DNA of 7,442 nucleotides from Deltaproteobacteria bacterium (GCA_020853655.1 JADYYL010000053.1:1-7442), one strand, 5' to 3'; shown: positions 1-5,693, counted from the first letter of the stretch. The notes: generated by a model not told the origin, from the sequence alone. A program made the numbers and translations.

Positions 1-102
1 ACAACCCCATCCCCCGAAATCGTTACGAGAAATTCCAGAGATCCGACAGCGAACAACGCTGACCTACGGTTCGGGACCGTTGAAATGCTGACCTTCGTCA
101 GG

Positions 103-121
103 TAAGACCGCCGTGGTCTTA
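103..121 (+). promoter_or_regulatory. Hairpin in the leader of the DUF481 gene
   Basis: Bases 103-109 (TAAGACC) are perfectly complementary to 115-121 (GGTCTTA) around a 5-base loop. The hairpin ends 26 bases before the ATG at 148. A smaller one (66-70 with 76-80) lies just upstream. Neither is followed by a T-run, so a terminator of a preceding gene is not well supported. A 5'-UTR stem or an operator-like inverted repeat is equally possible. The structure is read directly from the sequence; any role is inference. Confidence 0.3.
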
Positions 122-136
122 TCCCGTATTCCATCG

Positions 137-143
137 AAGGAGA
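137..143 (+). promoter_or_regulatory. Ribosome binding site of the DUF481 gene
   Basis: AAGGAGA lies 4 bases before the ATG at 148 and 5 from the end of its AAGGAG core. It is a near-perfect Shine-Dalgarno sequence and fixes this start codon. It also suggests efficient translation. Confidence 0.8.
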
Positions 144-147
144 TAAC

Positions 148-948
148 ATGTTCAGCCTCTGTCGAGCTCCGTCACGTATTTTGCTCGCAACGACGTGCTT
201 CTGCACATCATTGCTAACGACAAACGTTGCACAAGCCGCGTGCAATCCAGCAGAAGATCCCTGCGCACCAAAGAAGGAGATCGGAAGCTGGGATAAGAGC
301 CTTGCCTTCGGATTCAACTATACAAGCGGAAACAGCGACACGTCAGCGCTCTCGCTCCTCGGTCGCGCGAAGCGTGAAACGACGGAAGACGTCATCGATT
401 TTGACCTCACCTCTGGGTCTGGGGAAGATCGCGCGCGAGACACGGAGACGGTCGACGCAAAGAACAAAGACGATTTTCGAGCAAACGCGAACTACAAATA
501 CCTGCTTGGGGGTGACTGGTTCGCCGGCGCTGGCTGGGCGTTCCTCTATGACGACATTGCGCAAGTCGATTACCGAACCTCGCTGACCCCGGTGGTTGGC
601 TACTACCTGCTCAAAGACGAGGACTTCACGCTCTCGGTCGATGCTGGTCCCGGTTACACGTTTGAACGCGTTGCCAGCGTCGATAACGACTTCTTCTCCC
701 CGAAGATTGGCGAGCGTTTCGATTGGATCATCTCCTGCACATCGAAGATCTACCAGAAGGCTGATATCTTCTTTGACACGAGCAATTCCGATAACTACCT
801 CGTCAATGCGGAAGCTGGAGTCGAGTCGGCTCTGTCAACGAGCCTGAGCCTCGTGTTCCTGGTTCGCGATACCTATGACAACGAGCCTGCTGTCGATCGA
901 GAGAAGAACGACGTCGCGATGATCACCGCGGTCAAGGTCGCCCTCTAG
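148..948 (+). CDS. DUF481 (YdiY-like) outer-membrane beta-barrel protein
   Basis: This is a 266-residue exported protein of the DUF481 family, whose members are predicted outer-membrane barrels of unknown function; E. coli YdiY is the reference. Residues 1-30 form a Sec signal peptide: a basic n-region, a hydrophobic stretch rich in L, T and C, and an Ala-x-Ala site at about 28-31. The mature start is Cys-containing (CNPAEDPC). From about residue 47 the protein shows the family pattern: a Trp followed by an alternating strand with a Gly-Asn-Ser-Asp-Thr turn (GNSDT, near 61-65), then repeated amphipathic strands separated by acidic turns. It ends in a beta-strand (ITAVKVAL). The typical C-terminal aromatic residue is replaced by Leu. 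A strong Shine-Dalgarno fixes the start. The gene stands alone and ends in a terminator, with a convergent folate gene beyond. A porin-like or structural role is inference; the family call is fairly secure. Confidence 0.8.
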   Translation: MFSLCRAPSRILLATTCFCTSLLTTNVAQAACNPAEDPCAPKKEIGSWDKSLAFGFNYTSGNSDTSALSLLGRAKRETTEDVIDFDLTSGSGEDRARDTETVDAKNKDDFRANANYKYLLGGDWFAGAGWAFLYDDIAQVDYRTSLTPVVGYYLLKDEDFTLSVDAGPGYTFERVASVDNDFFSPKIGERFDWIISCTSKIYQKADIFFDTSNSDNYLVNAEAGVESALSTSLSLVFLVRDTYDNEPAVDREKNDVAMITAVKVAL

Positions 949-957
949 TAGAGCTGC

Positions 958-986
958 GAAAAAGTCGTCAAACGGGCGACTTTTTC
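958..986. terminator. Bidirectional intrinsic terminator
   Basis: Bases 958-967 (GAAAAAGTCG) are perfectly complementary to 977-986 (CGACTTTTTC) around a 9-base loop. The A5 and T5 tracts on the two arms place a U-run at the 3' end on either strand. It begins 9 bases after the DUF481 stop and lies downstream of the convergent folate gene, so it can serve both. Confidence 0.75.
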
Positions 987-1000
987 AACATGCAACGAAC

Positions 1001-1029
1001 GAACGAGTCCCCATCCTGGGGACTCGTTC
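1001..1029. terminator. Perfect 12-bp hairpin without U-tract
   Basis: Bases 1001-1012 (GAACGAGTCCCC) pair perfectly with 1018-1029 around the loop ATCCT. No T-run follows on either strand. It lies 14 bases beyond the bidirectional terminator and 56 bases downstream of the stop codon of the minus-strand folate gene. The likeliest role is a 3'-end or RNA-stabilising hairpin for that gene, acting before the A/T terminator at 958-986. A repeated extragenic palindrome is the alternative and would need genome-wide copies. Confidence 0.5.
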
Positions 1030-1085
1030 CACCGCTCCGGTCATTGAGCGCACCCGCCGACCTCCCCCGTTCTCCTCTCACACGA

Positions 1086-2354
1086 TCATCGAAGTTCGTT
1101 GCGCGCTTGCAGCGCGCGCATATGCCCTTCTGCGTTGTGCACACGGAGAATATCGACGCCGTGCTCAGCGAGCGACATTGAAGCGCCAAGCGTTGCCTCA
1201 TCCCGCCCCGCGACCGTCGGTAATCCCCACACCGTCATAAACGACTTTCTCGAATGTCCGATGAGCGTTCGAACCGGGAGATCCGCAAGTTCACGAGCTC
1301 GTTTGAGAATCTGAAGTGATTGCTGAGGCGTTTTGCCAAAGCCGATTCCTGGATCAAAAATGAGCTGCTCTGCCGCGATCCCCGATTCGGCACAGATCTC
1401 GATTCTCTCCAGCGCCCACGTTTTCACTGAGAGAACGGGATCCTCGTCCGCACGGAGTGTCTTGCTTGGGTCCGCAGGCACCGAAACGTGGTGCATCATG
1501 ACAGCGTGACATCCGCTCTCCGCCACCAGTGCGCGCATAGCCGGAGAAGAGAGGCCGCTGACGTCGTTGATCCAATCAGCACCGGCGGCGAGCGCCCTTC
1601 GCGCGACCTCTGGCTTCACCGTATCCACACTCACAATCGGGCGTAGTATTTGGCCCTCGAAGCGCTTCTGCAGCAAGTGGAGCAGCGGCTCAATTCGGCG
1701 CCACTCGACGTCGACCGACAGTATGTCCGCTCCGGGGCGGGTGGACTCTCCTCCCACATCGAGGATCTGAACTCCCGCGTCGATACACTGCTGAACTCGT
1801 CGTTCGGCGGCAGCAACGCTCTCAAGATCACCGCCATCAGAGAACGAGTCCGGCGTCATATTCAGGATCGCCATCACCAGAGGTGAATGTCCGCAAAGCC
1901 GTCGCGCGAGCACGACACACGGCACGTCGTCCGCGGAGAGCATGAGACTCGGGGCAATGTCCTTCAGTGGATCAAGAACGAAGGCCCGCTCTCGAGCAGC
2001 GGGATGCGGAATCCGAAGATCCGCGGTGTCAATTCGCTCGTCCCCGAACGTCACAATATCGATATCGATCACCCGGGGAGCCCAGCGGTCAGATGGGCTT
2101 CTTCCGAGCACTTGCTCCGTCGCTTTCAGGAACTGCAGCAGTTCCCTCGCGGATTGATTCCACTCAATCTCGAGCGCGGCATTCAGATAGGGAATATTCC
2201 AGTCATCCGGAGCCCCCGGGGGCAACAGCGCTGGAGTCGTATAGATTGGCGACACTTTGAGTAACGGTGCTCCCTCGCGAATGAGCGAACACGCGTCGGC
2301 GAGATTCCGACGACGGTCGCCGAGATTTGAGCCTAGCCCCAGAAAGCATCTCAT
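1086..2354 (-). CDS. folKP: Fused HPPK-DHPS folate biosynthesis enzyme
   Basis: This 422-residue bifunctional enzyme is predicted to carry out two successive cytosolic steps of dihydrofolate synthesis: pyrophosphorylation of 6-hydroxymethyl-dihydropterin, then condensation with p-aminobenzoate. Residues 1 to about 150 are HPPK: LGLGSNLGD at 5-13, YLNAALEI near 56-63, and the catalytic block RWAPRVIDIDIVTFG at 90-104, with both metal-binding Asp residues. The usual Gly of WGPR is Ala here. Residues from about 157 to 422 are DHPS: ILNMTPDSFSDGG (163-175), DVGGESTRPGA (199-209), SVDTVKPEVA (242-251), INDVSG (262-267), FDPGIGFGK (333-341), GHSRKSF (366-372) and RVHNAEG (404-410). All main pterin, sulfonamide and PABA-site motifs are present, so both halves look active. 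The ATG at 2354 is chosen because AAGGA lies 6 bases upstream and residue 1 falls directly before the HPPK fold. An in-frame GTG nine codons earlier lacks a good ribosome site. Confidence 0.95.
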   Translation of the reverse strand: MRCFLGLGSNLGDRRRNLADACSLIREGAPLLKVSPIYTTPALLPPGAPDDWNIPYLNAALEIEWNQSARELLQFLKATEQVLGRSPSDRWAPRVIDIDIVTFGDERIDTADLRIPHPAARERAFVLDPLKDIAPSLMLSADDVPCVVLARRLCGHSPLVMAILNMTPDSFSDGGDLESVAAAERRVQQCIDAGVQILDVGGESTRPGADILSVDVEWRRIEPLLHLLQKRFEGQILRPIVSVDTVKPEVARRALAAGADWINDVSGLSSPAMRALVAESGCHAVMMHHVSVPADPSKTLRADEDPVLSVKTWALERIEICAESGIAAEQLIFDPGIGFGKTPQQSLQILKRARELADLPVRTLIGHSRKSFMTVWGLPTVAGRDEATLGASMSLAEHGVDILRVHNAEGHMRALQARNELR

Positions 2355-2434
2355 GTTCTGTCCTTGATCATCGACAACCACTGACCCACGTCGTCAACCA
2401 ACTGGCTCCGCGCTGAAACACCTCCTTCCCCCAT
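2351..2434 (-). CDS. Putative 27-codon ORF overlapping the folKP start
   Basis: This short frame opens with ATG at 2434 and stops at a TGA that shares the ATGA of the folKP start, a 4-base overlap typical of translational coupling. GGGAG lies 4 bases before the ATG. The peptide begins MGEGGVSARSQ and ends LSMIKDRT. It has no signal peptide or membrane segment, and its second half could form an amphipathic helix. A possible extended -10 element (TGG-TATGAC on this strand, 2455-2463) sits about 20 bases upstream of the ATG, so the ORF could begin almost at the 5' end of the folKP message. The overlap and ribosome site are visible in the sequence. Whether it is translated, and whether it acts as a leader peptide or coupling device, is inference. 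An unrelated chance frame remains possible. Confidence 0.3.
   Translation of the reverse strand: MGEGGVSARSQLVDDVGQWLSMIKDRT
2361..2365 (-). promoter_or_regulatory. Ribosome binding site deciding the folKP start
   Basis: On the minus strand AAGGA ends 6 bases before the ATG at 2354. No comparable sequence precedes the in-frame GTG at 2381, so this site selects the shorter, 422-residue form. It lies inside the 27-codon upstream ORF, so ribosomes ending that ORF would pass over it. Confidence 0.7.
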
Positions 2435-2492
2435 GTTTCTCCCAGCCACGTTCCGTCATACCATTGGCTGAAGCGACCAATCGAAGAGACGT

Positions 2493-3188
2493 ATGAAACA
2501 GGTAGCGTCCAAAAGCAAAAAGCAGAACCCTGCGCTCGAGAACTACGGAACCATGCGAGAACGCATGGTCGAGCGACAGCTCGCGGCCCGTGGCATTCGT
2601 GATCCGCGCGTGCTTGCTGCATTCCGATCGGTTCCGCGCGAACTCTTTGTGCCCGAGGGTCTGCGCGCTAGCGCGTACCAAGACAATCCGCTTCCGATTG
2701 GAGAGGGTCAGACGATCTCTCAGCCGTACATCGTGGCGTTGATGGCTCAACTCCTGGAACTTCGCGACCAAGATCGCGTTCTCGAAGTTGGAACGGGTTG
2801 CGGCTTTGCGGCCGCAATCTTCAGTTGCCTCGCGCGAGAGGTCTATTCCATTGAGCGACGCCCAGACCTCGCGGAGGCGGCACGAGTCCGGCTTCGGAAC
2901 CTCGGCTTCGACAGAGTGCGTGTATCGGTCGGTGATGGCTCTCTTGGAATATCCGAACTCGCGCCGTTCGATGCGATCGTGGTTGCCGCGAGTGGTCCCG
3001 AGATTCCGGCGGCGCTGAAGGCGCAACTTGCGGTGGGCGGCCGGCTCGTTATGCCCATGGGCGCAACGCATCGATCGCAGCGACTGACCCGCGTCCAGCG
3101 AGCGAGTGAGCACGAGTTTGACGTAGAAGATCTGGGAGCGGTGACGTTTGTACCGCTGATCGGTCGGCAGGCCTGGGCAGACTCATGA
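2493..3188 (+). CDS. pcm: Protein-L-isoaspartate O-methyltransferase
   Basis: This 231-residue cytosolic enzyme transfers a methyl group from S-adenosylmethionine to isoaspartyl residues in aged proteins, starting their repair. The family signature runs through nearly the whole chain: MVERQL (25-30) and RGIRDPRVLAAF (33-44), VPRELFVP (47-54), AYQDNPLPIG (61-70), the hallmark GQTISQPYIVA (72-82), the SAM loop LEVGTGCGFAA (97-107), the acidic ribose-binding position at the end of the next strand (IE, 120-121), GDG (147-149), FDAIVVAASGPEIP (159-172) and GGRLVMPMG (182-190). The SAM loop reads GCGF where GSGY is more usual, a mild variation. The first 20 residues are a Lys-rich extension. Met21 is an alternative start, and the ribosome site for Met1 (GAAGAG, 4 bases upstream) is weak. 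The gene is transcribed away from folKP out of a shared spacer of about 140 bases. No terminator is obvious after it. Confidence 0.95.
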   Translation: MKQVASKSKKQNPALENYGTMRERMVERQLAARGIRDPRVLAAFRSVPRELFVPEGLRASAYQDNPLPIGEGQTISQPYIVALMAQLLELRDQDRVLEVGTGCGFAAAIFSCLAREVYSIERRPDLAEAARVRLRNLGFDRVRVSVGDGSLGISELAPFDAIVVAASGPEIPAALKAQLAVGGRLVMPMGATHRSQRLTRVQRASEHEFDVEDLGAVTFVPLIGRQAWADS

Positions 3189-3646
3189 CTTGCTGAGAGT
3201 GGGCGAAGCACTCTTCCCTGTTCCGAAGCTTACATCGGATGCGTCTGCGTGGTCGGGCTTGTCGCGAGCGCTCGCTCCGGCTCTCTCTTCTTCATCCACT
3301 CGCAGCTCCTCGCGACCAAAAGGGAGTATAGAACACGCTCGAGGCGACCACCGCGTCGGCAGCACTCACCAATCAACACAACTCACGTCCTCCCAGCGAT
3401 TGCCCGACCGCTTGCACGGTCTGGACGGGTTCTTCGGGGCTATGAAATAATATCGGTCGGACGGGAAAAAACCCCTCGATCTGGGAAAAATAAGCCGACC
3501 TAAGTCACTGAAATCACACGATCTGCCTTTCGTCACTCTTCTTGCACTGCGTTAAAGGAATTACTTCGTCCGCGAGTCGCAATAACACAGGTTCAGGGTG
3601 CTGTGGGGGCGGAAGGTGTGTTTTACAACCCTAGCTGTTGGTTCGT
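3189..3646 (+). other. 458-base gene-free stretch with possible structured leader
   Basis: No frame here has both a ribosome site and coding-like composition; the open frames are short and start with GTG or lie antisense. A weak stem (3196-3201 with 3209-3214) follows pcm but lacks a good T-run. A perfect 12-base palindrome (3264-3275) may be chance. The 3' half holds complementary segments: 3404-3410 can pair with 3454-3460, and 3455-3460 can pair instead with 3495-3500, giving two exclusive helices. GGGAAAAA occurs twice between them (3463-3470 and 3483-3490). I recognise no known riboswitch consensus. The region probably contains the promoter and 5' leader of the Fn3-dockerin gene. Confidence 0.4.
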
Positions 3647-4198
3647 ATGCGTTATTCAAGGTTTGGTCATCGCTTCCTAACAAGTTCTTCCTCGCGCTCG
3701 CGCGGACGACTTCTTCGAACTGTGTTTGTGTTTGCTGCTCTGTCTATCGCTCACCCGAGCGCAGAGGCGGTCAACAAATCGTTCGCATGGAATCCTCCAA
3801 CGCAGAACGTTGATGGTACTCCCCTAACAGATCTTGCTGGCTACGAAGTCGCTTGGGGAACATCGTCACGGTCATACCCGAACATCCGCAATGTTGGATC
3901 TTCGACCAGCACAATCGTCGACTTTAATGCCGGGACATATTTTGCGTCGGTGCGCGCTTTCGACACGAGCGGAAATCGCGGTGCCTATTCGAATGAAGTC
4001 TCATTCACGATCGTCTCCCGATGCGATATCAACGGCAGCGGCGGCGCGGACGCGAGTGATGTTCAGCAGTGCGTGAATCAGTTCACTGGCGCAGTGAGCT
4101 GCTCGAGCGCGGATATCGACCTTGACGGACAGTGCACCGTGGTCGACATCCAGCGGGTCGTGAACAATGCTCTTGGCTTCACCTGCGTAAGCCCCTAA
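3647..4198 (+). CDS. Secreted Fn3 protein with dockerin-like C-terminal tail
   Basis: This 183-residue exported protein is of unknown function. It has a long basic n-region with three Arg-containing clusters, then a hydrophobic core (VFVFAALSIAHPSAEA) ending at an Ala-x-Ala-like site near residue 41. Residues about 44-123 form one fibronectin type III-like domain, with WNPP, GYEVAWGTSS, TYFASVRAFDTSGN and YSNEVSFTI as strand markers. Residues 126-183 form a dockerin-like tail of two EF-hand-type loops. Loop 1 starts at Asp127 with Ser at its fifth position; loop 2 (near 156-167) reads DIDLDGQCTVVD with the full acidic pattern. Cys126, 152, 163 and 180 match the tail of the sugar dehydrogenase at 5694-6998; Cys142 is extra. 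The start is ATG 3647; an in-frame stop at 3632 limits the options to this or TTG 3638, and no clear ribosome site precedes either. With no catalytic domain, a binding or scaffold role is inferred. Confidence 0.8.
   Translation: MRYSRFGHRFLTSSSSRSRGRLLRTVFVFAALSIAHPSAEAVNKSFAWNPPTQNVDGTPLTDLAGYEVAWGTSSRSYPNIRNVGSSTSTIVDFNAGTYFASVRAFDTSGNRGAYSNEVSFTIVSRCDINGSGGADASDVQQCVNQFTGAVSCSSADIDLDGQCTVVDIQRVVNNALGFTCVSP
4022..4195 (+). repeat. Dockerin-like module, copy 1
   Basis: This segment encodes the Cys-framed tail of about 58 residues. It aligns residue for residue, with one small gap, to the module at 6825-6995. The best-matched nucleotide part encodes GQC-VVD-QR in both copies, with GTGGTCGAC shared. 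Similarity drops outside the tail, so this is a mobile or duplicated domain and not a gene duplication. Confidence 0.7.
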
Positions 4199-4280
4199 CC
4201 AGAAGACCACCTTCAGAACGAACTTCGACCACTCTCCATGCCGCGTTCCTTCCGGTGTGTCATAGTGCGGATCATCATTT

Positions 4281-4286
4281 GAGGTG
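4281..4286 (+). promoter_or_regulatory. Ribosome binding site deciding the TPMT-like start
   Basis: GAGGTG ends 6 bases before the ATG at 4293. The GTG within this motif could be an in-frame start, but it would consume its own ribosome site, so the ATG is preferred. Confidence 0.65.
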
Positions 4287-4292
4287 ATTCGC

Positions 4293-4976
4293 ATGGCAGC
4301 CTACGGCATCGACGATTGGAAACGGCATTGGGTCGAAGGGGACACGCCCTGGAGTTCGTCCGGGGACGACTCTGCACTTCCGCCGTTCTACCAACGCCTT
4401 CGCACCCACATCCCCTCCTCACACTCTGCGCGCGCGTTGGTGCCACTCTGCGGCGCTTCGACTGCGGTACGTTATCTCTACGACCAAGGGCACTCCGTGG
4501 TCGGGATTGACGTTATCCCTCAGGCGATTGAAACCCTCATCGCTCGAAGCTTCCCGGAGCTCGCACTGACGGAACGACACGACGGGTCGTTCCGAATACT
4601 CTCCGGACCTCGACTCGAGCTATGGATCGGCGATTTCTTCCAGATGCCAGACTCGGCCGAGAAAAGTGATTTCATTTATGACTGTGCGTCCTACGTTGCA
4701 CTCTCGCGCTCGCAACTCGAAAGGTATGTTCCGATCATCAAGAGGGAACTCCGCGTCGGAGGAATCTATGCAATCGTTGCTAACGAATTCTCCGCAGAGG
4801 ACTGGAAGGGCCCACCTTATCCATTCGATCGGTCCGAGGCTCTGTCAAGATTTGTGGAGTTTGAGATCATTGACGAGACGTCTGCGCACATCGTGCGCAC
4901 AGAACCCAAATTCGTGGAGCGCGGGGTCTCAGAGTCAACGCAACATCGAATCGCGCTTCGAAAGTCCAGAGAATAG
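4293..4976 (+). CDS. Thiopurine S-methyltransferase (TPMT) family protein
   Basis: This 227-residue cytosolic SAM-dependent methyltransferase is close to the usual bacterial TPMT length. Family marks in order: an N-terminal Trp pair and TPW (W9, W13, TPW 18-20), the motif I variant LVPLCG (49-54), GHSVVGID (66-73), where Asp replaces the usual acidic Glu, GDFF (113-116), IYDCASYVAL (128-137) corresponding to the family YDRAALVAL, and GPPYP (173-177). Bacterial relatives methylate thiols and, in some species, selenium or tellurium compounds; the natural substrate here cannot be read from the sequence. Cys131 replaces the usual Arg in the YDRA motif, which may alter specificity. The gene follows the Fn3-dockerin gene by 94 bases, without an obvious terminator between, so co-transcription is possible. 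It converges on the small membrane gene with only 6 bases between stops. Confidence 0.85.
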   Translation: MAAYGIDDWKRHWVEGDTPWSSSGDDSALPPFYQRLRTHIPSSHSARALVPLCGASTAVRYLYDQGHSVVGIDVIPQAIETLIARSFPELALTERHDGSFRILSGPRLELWIGDFFQMPDSAEKSDFIYDCASYVALSRSQLERYVPIIKRELRVGGIYAIVANEFSAEDWKGPPYPFDRSEALSRFVEFEIIDETSAHIVRTEPKFVERGVSESTQHRIALRKSRE

Positions 4977-4982
4977 CTGAGG

Positions 4983-5243
4983 CTACCTCTTCCGTTCATC
5001 GACGGGTCGAGGCGGTGTATGTTTCCTCCTGAATACTCCGCGGAAGGTCAGTGCAACAAAGATCAGCACGACAGCGAGAAAGGCCAGGAACCCTGGATCG
5101 GTCAGGAGGAACCGAATGTCTTCATAGAATTCGGGAAAACTCTCATAGCCTAACCACCGATACGAGAAGGCGACGATCGCGATCAGCCCGTAGATGACGA
5201 GCACGGAGATAGTCCTGTAACGACGCGGAAGCCTCCTTCCCAT
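4983..5243 (-). CDS. Small two-helix inner-membrane protein
   Basis: This 86-residue protein is not recognised as a named family. The N-terminus is strongly basic (MGRRLPRRYR). It is followed by a hydrophobic helix at about 12-32 (ISVLVIYGLIAIVAF onward), a short acidic outer loop with FPEFYEDIRF at 36-45, a second helix at about 50-67 (PGFLAFLAVVLIFVAL), and a basic tail of about 19 residues (RRKHTPPRPVDERKR at its end). By the positive-inside rule, both termini face the cytoplasm and the loop faces the periplasm. GGAGAGG directly precedes the ATG, and a 17-base-spaced promoter-like pair lies upstream, which together support a real gene. The stop lies 6 bases from the convergent TPMT-like stop. 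No function can be assigned. Confidence 0.65.
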   Translation of the reverse strand: MGRRLPRRYRTISVLVIYGLIAIVAFSYRWLGYESFPEFYEDIRFLLTDPGFLAFLAVVLIFVALTFRGVFRRKHTPPRPVDERKR

Positions 5244-5246
5244 AGT

Positions 5247-5253
5247 CCTCTCC
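5247..5253 (-). promoter_or_regulatory. Ribosome binding site of the small membrane protein
   Basis: On the minus strand GGAGAGG lies upstream of the ATG at 5243, with GGAG spaced 6 bases from it. It supports both the start and the reality of this short gene. Confidence 0.6.
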
Positions 5254-5272
5254 GAAGATCGGGGTTTTTATT

Positions 5273-5301
5273 TTTTTACAGTCTCTCAGCAGCAGAAACA
5301 A
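5273..5301 (-). promoter_or_regulatory. Candidate sigma-70-type promoter for the membrane protein
   Basis: On the minus strand TTGTTT (5301-5296) and TAAAAA (5278-5273) are separated by exactly 17 bases. They match three and four of six consensus positions. Transcription would begin near 5266, giving a leader of about 20 bases containing the ribosome site. The A-rich tract is also a T-run on the plus strand, so it could instead belong to a weak plus-strand terminator (stem 5252-5255 with 5259-5262). Confidence 0.35.
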
Positions 5302-5348
5302 GCCGCGAACTCTTGGTCTGGCGGGCCAAAGAGGCTGGGGCTTACCGT

Positions 5349-5372
5349 CCCAGAACACCTCGGTGTTCTGGG
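5349..5372. repeat. Perfect 10-bp hairpin with CTCG loop
   Basis: CCCAGAACAC (5349-5358) pairs with GTGTTCTGGG (5363-5372) around a CTCG tetraloop. There is no T-run on either side and no gene end nearby, so it is not a conventional terminator. It is the sharpest element of the inverted-repeat region. Confidence 0.6.
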
Positions 5373-5406
5373 GGCACTGGATTGAGGCAAGCACTGTTTC
5401 GCCGCG

Positions 5407-5509
5407 GTGCCGCGCAGCAACGAACGACGCTGCGACATGCAGCGTCGGACACCGAAGCCACCGCGCGGAGGCGAAAGACGCGGTGCCCTTGGGAACCTCT
5501 CCGCGGCAC
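5407..5509. ncRNA. Candidate structured RNA, multi-branch fold
   Basis: GTGCCGCG (5407-5414) pairs with CGCGGCAC (5502-5509) and encloses a 9-bp hairpin (5425-5433 with 5439-5447, loop GACAT) and a 7-bp hairpin (5459-5465 with 5479-5485). An alternative 7-bp helix joins 5464-5470 to 5499-5505. The strand cannot be decided from the sequence. It could be a small RNA, a leader element of the following dehydrogenase gene, or a decayed repeat element. The pairings are seen directly; transcription is inference. Confidence 0.3.
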
Positions 5510-5693
5510 TAGATATGCATAACGACATGGTGTGCGGCCGTCCTCGCGCTGATTGCTTGGGTTTGTATCCAGCATCGCTCGATATTCTGCGGTTTGTTTT
5601 AAAGTCGCGGTGAGCGAGACCGAGCAATAATGAAAGAGGTGTGGAAAGTGGAGGCTGAGGCGGATCAACTTTGTCCATTTTCAAAGAGGGAGC

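Larger units (their letters stand above)
5244..5693. other. 450-base gene-free region rich in inverted repeats
   Basis: No convincing gene lies here. The minus strand is open from 5508 to 5143, but without an ATG or ribosome site, and it runs into the membrane gene in another frame. Perfect complementary pairs crowd the middle: 5349-5358 with 5363-5372, 5425-5433 with 5439-5447, 5459-5465 with 5479-5485, and the long-range pair 5407-5414 with 5502-5509 that encloses the last two. Together they could fold as a closed multi-branch RNA. The outer parts hold the promoter and ribosome site of the minus-strand membrane gene at one end, and presumably those of the sugar dehydrogenase at the other. 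I do not recognise RNase P, tmRNA, 6S, SRP or a known riboswitch. Confidence 0.4.

Noticed and set aside
3..62. Open frame ending in TGA at 60-62, possibly the end of an upstream gene
   Set aside because: Twenty codons are too few to judge. Another frame is open from base 1 to the TAA at 103, and nothing distinguishes coding from chance.
80..108. TTGAAA and TAAGAC with 17-base spacing before the DUF481 gene
   Set aside because: The -10 matches only three of six positions, and it falls inside the hairpin at 103-121; too weak to annotate.
1086..2381. Longer folKP reading from GTG 2381
   Set aside because: No ribosome site precedes the GTG, the nine extra residues are not part of the HPPK fold, and a good site precedes the ATG at 2354.
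2463..2481. ATTGG and CCAAT inverted repeat before pcm
   Set aside because: Only five bases per arm with a 9-base spacer; expected by chance in a spacer of this size.
2394..3113. 239-codon antisense frame across pcm
   Set aside because: Its translation is Arg-, His- and Ser-rich with no family motifs, whereas the opposite strand encodes a clear methyltransferase. It is a shadow.
3264..3275. Perfect 12-base palindrome GCGAGCGCTCGC
   Set aside because: A single copy in GC-rich sequence with no gene-end or promoter context.
3454..3500. Known riboswitch classes (c-di-GMP GEMM, cobalamin, guanidine, preQ1)
   Set aside because: I looked for the core motifs of each by eye and found none complete; only the alternative pairing was kept as a finding.
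3190..3503. Short plus-strand frames after pcm
   Set aside because: GTG or overlapping starts, no ribosome sites, and Arg/Ser-rich composition typical of noncoding frames in GC-rich DNA.
4001..4294. 97-codon antisense frame over the dockerin-like tail
   Set aside because: It runs opposite a well-supported coding region and shows no family motif or ribosome site.
5143..5508. Long open minus-strand frame through the inverted-repeat region
   Set aside because: No ATG or ribosome site, it overlaps the better supported membrane gene in another frame, and its composition follows the repeats. A decayed gene or translated repeat cannot be excluded.
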